Below, piece after piece: positions 23,420 through 29,072 of a DNA stretch of 29,072 nt. A program made the translations under genes and the position numbers. The stretch comes from Colimorpha sp045639845 (GTDB lineage: Bacteria; Bacteroidota; Bacteroidia; Bacteroidales; P3). Every line of letters starts with the position of its first letter. Within the stretch, counting starts at the first letter, position 1. Below the pieces are notes generated by a model that was given only the letters and a program-made list of their open reading frames with translations, made no database searches and had not been told where the DNA came from. The DNA lies in the NCBI GenBank assembly GCA_045639845.1, contig JAZUDW010000068.1, positions 1 to 29,072 on the forward strand, written 5' to 3'.

Positions 23420-24046
23420 TCATATCTCGATTAGCTGTTTGGCCTCCGCCTCTTTCCATAGGGGAGAAACACGTTTGGCTTCTATCACATCCTGCATCAG
23501 CTCCAGCATTTCAGCAGCCGATAGTCGATGATTGCAGTAAAGAAGGCTGTATTCGCTAAAATCGAAATCATAGGGGCATCCCATCTCAACACGCTCTCCG
23601 TTGTGGTAGAGCACCAGTCGCAGTGATAGTAGCTGTGCTGGGACCTCGTTGTTTCCTTTCTTGTATTCCGTATGTCTCATATTTCGCCCCTTTAGCGTTT
23701 TGTAGTCCAAAGTCGCAGGACAGCAGAATGCCGACATTTTGCGAAACAGACTATAGGGTATCTCTGTCAAGCCCTCGGCGTTGGTTGATAGTTTTACAGT
23801 GTCGCCATCGCCCATGATCAACCAGAAAGGTACAGCGAGAGCCTCTCCCTGCCTGTTGGTGATGATCACCTCGACCATATCTGAGAGTTTATTCTCGGAG
23901 TTGCGCTTGGTCTCGTAGTAGTAATAACCGGTGGTGTCTAGATGTCGCGAAGCCTCATACATGTAGTTTCTCTTTTTCTGAGCTATAGAGGGCATGGCCA
24001 CCAACGCAGCCATGAGCAGCACCATACATTTAATATATTTAATCAT
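23420..24046 (-). CDS. Exported protein of unknown function (208 aa)
   Basis: A signal peptide (about 1-22, ending AMPSIAQ) precedes a mature protein of about 186 residues that I do not recognise. Visible features are a tyrosine run after GYYYYETKRN, beta-rich stretches (MVEVIITNRQGEALAVPFWL), and a conserved-looking helix near the end (HRLSAAEMLELMQDVIEAKR). It is probably periplasmic or surface located. It lies 68 bases after the alpha/beta hydrolase on the same strand and 189 bases before the gdhA start, and it may be co-transcribed with the hydrolase. Confidence 0.75.
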   Translation of the reverse strand: MIKYIKCMVLLMAALVAMPSIAQKKRNYMYEASRHLDTTGYYYYETKRNSENKLSDMVEVIITNRQGEALAVPFWLIMGDGDTVKLSTNAEGLTEIPYSLFRKMSAFCCPATLDYKTLKGRNMRHTEYKKGNNEVPAQLLSLRLVLYHNGERVEMGCPYDFDFSEYSLLYCNHRLSAAEMLELMQDVIEAKRVSPLWKEAEAKQLIEI

Positions 24047-24114
24047 ATTTTAATAGACCTATTGTTTCTTTGTGAAAAAAGATACAAAAAGTAAAAAGAA
24101 AGGCAGTCGGGGGA

Positions 24115-24924
24115 TTAGAAGTAGCAGGTATCGACGAAATTTCTCAATCGCAGTTTCACGTAGTCGCGTTCTTCAAGGAAGGCCATGTGGCCCACATGAT
24201 CCAGTATCATCACTTCGGAATAGTGGGGCAGGAGTGCCTGGGTGAGGCCTACTTCGATGGGGATACGTTTGTCGTTCTTGCCATATACGAAGAGCACGGG
24301 CACTTCAATCTTTTCCAACGTCTCTACTCTCGATGGGCGTGCTGCCATACCCCGCTGAGCGGCAAGTATGCCTTCGGTCTTGGTTTCGAGGCACTGGTCG
24401 GAGAGATCTTTGATGTCTTGCTCGAGCTGTTGTTTGCTGTGTTCGTCAAACAGCTCGGGGATAAACCCTAGAATGTAGCCAGCACGATTGGTGACAACGA
24501 GGTCGCACACCTTCTCCCGATAGTCTCTCATGGCGTCGGAGTCGTTGAGAGCGTGAGAGTGCATCAGGCACAGACCTCTCAGGTAGTAGGGGTAGCGGTC
24601 GGCGAATGCCAATGCCACATAGCCGCCAAGTGAGTGGCCCAGAAGCACACACTGCTCAATGCCTAGTTCGTCGAGCACGGCTTTCACGCAGTCGGCCATC
24701 AGATCCATCGTGTGCACCTCGTCGAAGGTGTCGCTGTAGCCGTGGCCAGGCAAATCGATGGCAACCACACGCATGTGGCGCATGTAAGAGAGCGTGTAAG
24801 AGCTCCAAGTGTCTTGACTTTGGAGGAAGCCATGGAGTATCACAAGCGTTTTTGGGTGCTCGCGTCCTTCATCCCTATAGTGGATGGAATGTCCTAAATA
24901 TGAGATAGTTCTATGCTGTTCCAC
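24115..24924 (-). CDS. Alpha/beta hydrolase (269 aa)
   Basis: This is a cytoplasmic alpha/beta-fold hydrolase with a complete apparent triad: nucleophile S98 in GHSLGG, acid D218 in VYGKND and base H246 in DHVGHMAF. The oxyanion-hole stretch HGFLQSQDTW (31-40) and AIDLPGHGYSD (55-65) are standard. Length and order resemble esterases and MhpC-like C-C hydrolases; the substrate cannot be told. There is no signal peptide. A minus-strand -7 box (24952-24959) lies just upstream, so this gene probably heads a unit with the downstream unknown exported protein. Confidence 0.9.
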   Translation of the reverse strand: MEQHRTISYLGHSIHYRDEGREHPKTLVILHGFLQSQDTWSSYTLSYMRHMRVVAIDLPGHGYSDTFDEVHTMDLMADCVKAVLDELGIEQCVLLGHSLGGYVALAFADRYPYYLRGLCLMHSHALNDSDAMRDYREKVCDLVVTNRAGYILGFIPELFDEHSKQQLEQDIKDLSDQCLETKTEGILAAQRGMAARPSRVETLEKIEVPVLFVYGKNDKRIPIEVGLTQALLPHYSEVMILDHVGHMAFLEERDYVKLRLRNFVDTCYF

Positions 24925-24951
24925 GGCTATAAAAATACTCTTTGTTGTTTA

Positions 24952-24959
24952 CAAAAGTA
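24952..24959 (-). promoter_or_regulatory. Probable promoter -7 box for the alpha/beta hydrolase
   Basis: The minus strand reads TACTTTTG, which fits TAnnTTTG, 28 bases before the ATG. No -33 element is evident. Confidence 0.45.
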
Positions 24960-25043
24960 CAAAGAAAAAATAGTATAGAAGGCTCATGTTGCAAAAAGTA
25001 ATGAGCAGATGAATGTTAATAAGTGTTTATTTTAGTGAAGAGT

Positions 25044-25059
25044 GAGCTGCAATCAGCTC
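25044..25059. terminator. Small hairpin downstream of the OmpA-like gene
   Basis: GAGCTG-CAAT-CAGCTC forms a perfect 6-bp stem with a 4-base loop, 65 bases after the OmpA-like gene stop on the minus strand. The following minus-strand sequence has no proper T run, so it is a weak terminator candidate. Confidence 0.35.
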
Positions 25060-25123
25060 CATTGTTTTGCATCATCACAGATCATAGACCATCGATTACT
25101 CATCACCAATCACTGCCCCCCAA

Positions 25124-27898
25124 CTATCTGATTCGTATCAGTACTTCGCTAGGCGGTATGGAGTTACCGTAGTTTACGTTGCCGTAGTTGGATATGATGA
25201 TACGGTTCAAGTCCATGCCAGAGAGAATCAAGTAGTCTTTGATTTGCTGACCACGCGATTTGCCTAAGTTGAAACAATGGGCCTCGTCGTCGCCGGGTAC
25301 ATTGATCTCAAACTCCACAACGGCTTTGGGATTGGAAGCCATGAAAGCCGCAAGCTGTTGCAGCTCTATGGTGGCACTGGGCTTGAGTTGCTGACTGTTG
25401 TTAGAGAAAATCATGCCGTACATGGGTATTGCGATGTCGATATGTTGCAGGTCGTTCAACGAGAATGCGCGAAGGCTGATGTCGGTGGTTGGCTCCTCTT
25501 TGGGGCTGATGATGGCCGAGGGCACGTACATGTGGTCGGCACTGGTGGCGAGCACCACATAGCTCTTCTCGCGGTGCATCTGAGTTTTCAGGGCTTTGCG
25601 AGAGAATACTTTCTGCTCAGCTACGATGTTTTGCGAAGAGAGGTCGATCATCACGCACTTCATGTCGTTGCCGTTGGGCGTGATGGTGATGTTGGTCGAA
25701 GCGCTACTGGCTTTATGCGACGAGGCAACGCTGTAGCAGTTGTATTTGCCAGCACTGTTGGAGATAACGGTGAGGCTTTTTTCGTCGTCCGACAGACGGA
25801 CGGATAGCTCGTCGAAGCCCGTGTTGGTCTCCTTGCCATAGTTGACAGGGGTGGACCAGCTCTGCCAGTCGTTGATGTCGGTGCGGGTGGCAACATAGAT
25901 GTCGCCGTAGCCCAAGCCGCCACGGCCGTCGGTGATAAAATAGAGTGTCTTCAAGTCGCTGCTGAGCACAGGGCTGTGTTCGCAATAGGGGCTGTTCACG
26001 TTGCGACCCAGATTAATGGCTTCGCCCCAGCCCATGTTGGTGCGGGGAATAAAATATATGTCGGAAGCCAGGGCGGTGTCGCCGTGGAAATAGGCCCGAG
26101 ACTGTTGCAGGTTAAATCCACCAGGCCGGTCGCTGGCCAGGAGCATACCCGATCCGTCGGGCAGCATGAAAGCATCGTAGTCGTTGTAGTCGGTATTGAC
26201 AGGATAGTCGGGCATCTCGCTAATCTGCCATTTGTCGCCTACAGCGGTGGCTATGCATATCGTGTTGTTTTGTGAAAGCAACATCTTGGTACCGCGGTCA
26301 AAAAGGTTGAAGAATACGAGTTGGCCGTTGTTTTGTGCATTGGTGAATTGCACATCGCCGATATTCTGCCATTTATATTTCTTTCCCACGGTGTGTTGTG
26401 CCATGCTTATCACCGAGACATTGCCTTCAATCTTGTTGTAGTACATTATCTTGCCGCCACTGGTGGTCTGAGCATTGCTCATTTGGTAGGCTGGAGCCAC
26501 TTCGAGCGAGAGCACCTTCTTCTTGTCGGCCGGGGCCTGCACTATAGATCTGAGTTCGTTGCATTCCTCCACGCAGTCGTTCTCAAAGCTGATGTCGAAC
26601 TTATTCATGCGTTCGATTACGCCGGCCCATTTCTGCTGGGCTATGAGCTGCTGCAAGGTACGTTGCAGAGCCACGAAAGACACCTTGCGGCCTGTGAGCC
26701 GGTAGATGTATTGCGTATATTGACCAAACAGCGATTCCTGGAAGCGGGGCATGAGGTTTACGGAGTCTTTGCGCAGAGCCTTGCGTAGGTCTTCTTCCAG
26801 GGCGGGCATGTAGGGGAATGTAGGCATCTCTTCGCGGAAGCAAATGATAGGGTTGGCGTTGCCCTCCTCAAGATGCCACTCGTAGTAGAGGCGCAGTATG
26901 TCGTCGTAGCCCTCTTCGAGAGGGAAATGACGCAGGAATATGCGGGTGGCAGTGATGTCGTGATTATCCATTATTCGTTTGCGGAGCTGGGCTATAGCCT
27001 GGTCGGCCAAGGGGCTCTCTCGGTGCTGTTGGGCAAAGTGGGCAAAGTCGGCAGGTTGCGTCAGCTGATTGTATTCGATCTGCAAAAGGCTCTCCATCTT
27101 GTCGAGCACATCCTCGTATTCATCGCCCGAGGGGTAACGCTTCAGGTAATCTTCGTAGGCCTCGATGGTGTGTATCTGGCAGGCTTGGGCAAAAGCCAGG
27201 GTGCTCTTGCGCTTGTAGGCCATGCGGCTCATGCCTTCGATGTTGAGATAGGGCTCCACTATAGCGTCCACCTCGCTCTCCCATTGAGCTTCGGCACAGA
27301 GTGCGCGGGCCATCTCCACCATCTCCTTGTGGGCATTCTCGGCCTCGTCGGTATTGGGATATTTGTTGGCAAAGGCGTTGAGCGACTGGAGCGTACCCGT
27401 TCTACGGGCCTCATTGAAGGCACCTTGCAGACGCTGATGCTCAATGTGGCGGGTAATCATGCTGTAGTTGCCGAAGGCCTTGGCCAGATTGTCGAGCTCC
27501 GATGCCGGCAGCACCATGGTGTCGGGTAGCGAACGCAGATAGCGTGCCGTGGAGTCGATGATGTTGTGTTTCATCTGTCGCACAGAGGCCACGGTGATTT
27601 TCTTCTTGATCAGTTTGGCTACATCGCGATACGATCCTTGGTCCTCTACCATAGCTACATAGCGAGTCTCGGCCTTGCAGATATAGTCCATGGCCAGTGT
27701 GAAGCTGCCCATGGGGTTGCCAGGTATCATGTAAAACTCGGCCAAATCCACCATGGCCTCCACATTGTTGGGATTCTTCTGGAAGTTCTTGTAGAGCTTG
27801 GTGTATTGACTTTGTATCTCGGCAGAGGAGATCTCTTTCTGTGCAAATGCAGCTGTGCAGCCCAGCAGCAGCCAAAAGAGTATCAGCAGTCTTTTCAT
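25124..27898 (-). CDS. TPR-PD40-OmpA envelope protein, PorE-like layout (924 aa)
   Basis: The signal sequence is either cleaved at AFA-Q or lipidated within LLLGCTA. Residues about 25-450 are helical and TPR-like (for example SLNAFANKYPNTDEAENAHK). About 465-740 form a WD40/PD40 propeller with repeats such as SPYCEHSPVLSSDLKTLYFI and DIYVATRT. A short beta domain at 740-815 recalls a degenerate carboxypeptidase-regulatory fold, and 820-924 is an OmpA C-terminal-like domain. This order matches PorE, the type IX secretion lipoprotein of Porphyromonas, but the protein is longer. The peptidoglycan-binding motif looks altered: VPGDDEAHCFNLGKSRG in place of TDxxG and NxxLSxxRA. It probably links outer membrane and cell wall. 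It starts 16 bases after a small secreted-protein gene. Confidence 0.82.
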   Translation of the reverse strand: MKRLLILFWLLLGCTAAFAQKEISSAEIQSQYTKLYKNFQKNPNNVEAMVDLAEFYMIPGNPMGSFTLAMDYICKAETRYVAMVEDQGSYRDVAKLIKKKITVASVRQMKHNIIDSTARYLRSLPDTMVLPASELDNLAKAFGNYSMITRHIEHQRLQGAFNEARRTGTLQSLNAFANKYPNTDEAENAHKEMVEMARALCAEAQWESEVDAIVEPYLNIEGMSRMAYKRKSTLAFAQACQIHTIEAYEDYLKRYPSGDEYEDVLDKMESLLQIEYNQLTQPADFAHFAQQHRESPLADQAIAQLRKRIMDNHDITATRIFLRHFPLEEGYDDILRLYYEWHLEEGNANPIICFREEMPTFPYMPALEEDLRKALRKDSVNLMPRFQESLFGQYTQYIYRLTGRKVSFVALQRTLQQLIAQQKWAGVIERMNKFDISFENDCVEECNELRSIVQAPADKKKVLSLEVAPAYQMSNAQTTSGGKIMYYNKIEGNVSVISMAQHTVGKKYKWQNIGDVQFTNAQNNGQLVFFNLFDRGTKMLLSQNNTICIATAVGDKWQISEMPDYPVNTDYNDYDAFMLPDGSGMLLASDRPGGFNLQQSRAYFHGDTALASDIYFIPRTNMGWGEAINLGRNVNSPYCEHSPVLSSDLKTLYFITDGRGGLGYGDIYVATRTDINDWQSWSTPVNYGKETNTGFDELSVRLSDDEKSLTVISNSAGKYNCYSVASSHKASSASTNITITPNGNDMKCVMIDLSSQNIVAEQKVFSRKALKTQMHREKSYVVLATSADHMYVPSAIISPKEEPTTDISLRAFSLNDLQHIDIAIPMYGMIFSNNSQQLKPSATIELQQLAAFMASNPKAVVEFEINVPGDDEAHCFNLGKSRGQQIKDYLILSGMDLNRIIISNYGNVNYGNSIPPSEVLIRIR

Positions 27899-27914
27899 GC
27901 GACGAAGGGGGTGT

Positions 27915-28430
27915 TTATTTGGTTATCTTAAGGGTTGCGATGATGTCTTGAAACGCCTTGTCGAAGTCGTCGAAAGTGTCGAGTGTGGTCTCGGTGCGGA
28001 ACTCGATAGCAGTGTTGTGATCTTTCAGCAACGCCATGCGAAACTCGTACGATTTGTTGTCGATCATATTGGTGTAGGCGCCTATCAGTCCCAGCGATCC
28101 GCCTATGGAGGCAACGGTAAAGTCGCTCAGTGTCTGGTAGGGTTGCATCTCAAAGCGTTCGTACGAGAGGTCATATACCGACTTGGTATAGTTTTTTCTC
28201 ACGTAGATGCGCAGGTGGGGCAGTATGGTGTCGCCCATCTCGTCCACCACATTCTGGGCAGAATAGGCATAGAGATACACCGTGGTGTTCTGATCTACCG
28301 TAGTGGTCTGCAGGTATTTCCATCCGCCGTTGGGAAATTCGAACTGCACATTGGTGCCGGGAATCTTTATCTGGGCCATCACAGAGGTGGCCATCACAAG
28401 GAGGAGGGAGAGTACAATAGATTTTCGCAT
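27915..28430 (-). CDS. Small secreted protein of unknown function (171 aa)
   Basis: The start giving MRKSIVLSLLLVMATSVMA yields a clear signal peptide cut before QIKIPG. An upstream start at 28508 would add 26 residues before it and is disfavoured. The mature part (about 150 residues) is mixed alpha/beta: FEFPNGGWKYLQTTTVD, VYLYAYSAQN and a closing helix DDFDKAFQDIIATLKI. The layout resembles periplasmic PsbP/DcrB-like domains, but I cannot assign it. It precedes the OmpA-like gene by 16 bases and is very probably in its operon, so it may serve as a partner or accessory protein. Confidence 0.78.
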   Translation of the reverse strand: MRKSIVLSLLLVMATSVMAQIKIPGTNVQFEFPNGGWKYLQTTTVDQNTTVYLYAYSAQNVVDEMGDTILPHLRIYVRKNYTKSVYDLSYERFEMQPYQTLSDFTVASIGGSLGLIGAYTNMIDNKSYEFRMALLKDHNTAIEFRTETTLDTFDDFDKAFQDIIATLKITK

Positions 28431-28556
28431 ATTGAGTTCGTTTTGTATTTGGTTCAACATTAATTTTTTCAGTGGTCGGCAATACGGTGATTGTATTGGT
28501 CCGATCACACTTTGTCAATATAACACGATAACGCAACCAGCCCCCTTTTTATTGTA

Positions 28557-29072
28557 CTACTCCTCTGTGCGGGAGCATATCCGATCGTAGAGTGTTTCCA
28601 ATCGTTGCATCAGCACATCGGGCGTGTATCGTTGCTCTATCAGCTGGCGGGCGTTGTCGCCTATGGTGTAGCACCAAGCGGGGTCGGCCAAGCAGTGTTC
28701 CACAGCCAGGGCTATCTGTTCGGGTGTGTCGGCAATGATGATGTTCTTGCCATCGGCATATTCTATGCCGGCAGCTCCCACAGTGGTGGCTATCACCGTC
28801 TTGCCCATGGCCATAGCCTCCAGTATCTTCACCCTGATGCCGCTGCCCGATCGCAGTGGCACTATGTTGATCTGCTTGCTGGCAGCATATTGGGCGGCGT
28901 CGGGCACTTCGCCTTCTATGGTCACCTGGTCCGAGGCTCTGTCTATGATCTGTTGGGGCATACCCCTTCCGGCCAGATACAGCCGTGCCTGAGGTGTGCG
29001 CTGTCTTATCTTTGGCCACACCTTGTCGAACAACCACGCCACGCTGTCTATGTTGGGCATCCAGTCCATCGA
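28557..29072 (-). CDS. GT4-type glycosyltransferase, N-terminal part outside window
   Basis: This is the C-terminal 171 codons of a group 1 glycosyltransferase; the frame stays open through the window edge, so the start is missing. The visible half is the nucleotide-sugar binding Rossmann domain: a SMDWMPNIDSV opening typical of the domain junction, ARLYLAGRG, NIVPLRSGSGIRVKILEAMA with the conserved glutamate, GKTVIATTVGAAGIEY, and a final helix. It would transfer a sugar from a nucleotide donor in cell-surface glycan synthesis; donor and acceptor are unknown. The next gene downstream on the same strand starts 126 bases away. Confidence 0.9.
   Translation of the reverse strand, partial: SMDWMPNIDSVAWLFDKVWPKIRQRTPQARLYLAGRGMPQQIIDRASDQVTIEGEVPDAAQYAASKQINIVPLRSGSGIRVKILEAMAMGKTVIATTVGAAGIEYADGKNIIIADTPEQIALAVEHCLADPAWCYTIGDNARQLIEQRYTPDVLMQRLETLYDRICSRTEE

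Noticed and set aside
26873..27529. 218-codon + strand frame inside the OmpA-like gene
   Set aside because: It lies antisense to a gene with clear signal sequence and domains; the frame has no recognisable features.

Overview
The window reads as a chromosomal segment of a Bacteroidales (Bacteroidetes) bacterium. Many intergenic regions carry the Bacteroidetes-type -7 box TAnnTTTG, start codons lack strong Shine-Dalgarno sequences, and the gene families are typical of the order: DUF1573, DUF3667, DUF2079, a GreA-like small protein, M64 peptidase, a YciO-type protein, a hexameric GDH, and an OmpA/PD40 envelope protein. I cannot assign a family or genus from sequence alone. There are no insertion sequences, phage genes, tRNAs, rRNAs or CRISPR arrays, and no recognisable defence or secondary-metabolite cluster. 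It looks like ordinary core and near-core chromosome with several unusual non-coding elements.

Layout. Positions 1-317 hold two tandem ~100-bp units, each with a long T-loop hairpin, ahead of a small lipoprotein. On the + strand, 318-4904 carries the lipoprotein, a DUF1573 exported protein, a class I/II PLP aminotransferase with its own terminator, a GreA-like protein and a DUF2079 polytopic membrane protein, closed by a terminator made from a 22-bp duplication. From 18577 down to 5105 every gene is on the - strand: M64 peptidase and AlkD-like DNA repair protein; TPR protein; DedA protein; then SufS, RecN, M23 peptidase, shikimate kinase, PhzF-like protein, DUF3667 zinc-ribbon membrane protein and a GH5-like lipoprotein, spaced by -11 to +50 bp and probably largely co-transcribed. 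A divergent region at 18578-18861 contains a 122-bp imperfect palindrome and the promoters of the + strand gene aroQ. aroQ is followed by a YciO-type protein, a PF04020 membrane protein and panC. From 21887 to the end all genes are again on the - strand: glutamate dehydrogenase (gdhA), an unknown exported protein, an alpha/beta hydrolase, a two-gene unit (small secreted protein plus a large TPR-PD40-OmpA protein resembling PorE architecture) and a truncated GT4 glycosyltransferase at the window edge.

Functionally the window mixes central metabolism (gdhA, aminotransferase, aroK, aroQ, panC), Fe-S and DNA maintenance (SufS, RecN, AlkD-like) and envelope functions (M23, M64, DedA, DUF3667, GH5-like lipoprotein, OmpA-like). 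I found no convincing new multi-gene system. The best leads are non-coding: the T-loop hairpin duplication, the 122-bp palindrome upstream of aroQ and the 16-bp palindrome in the leader of the TPR gene. Among proteins, the YciO-type protein lacking the KxR motif and the PorE-like OmpA protein with an altered peptidoglycan-binding motif are the most worth checking.
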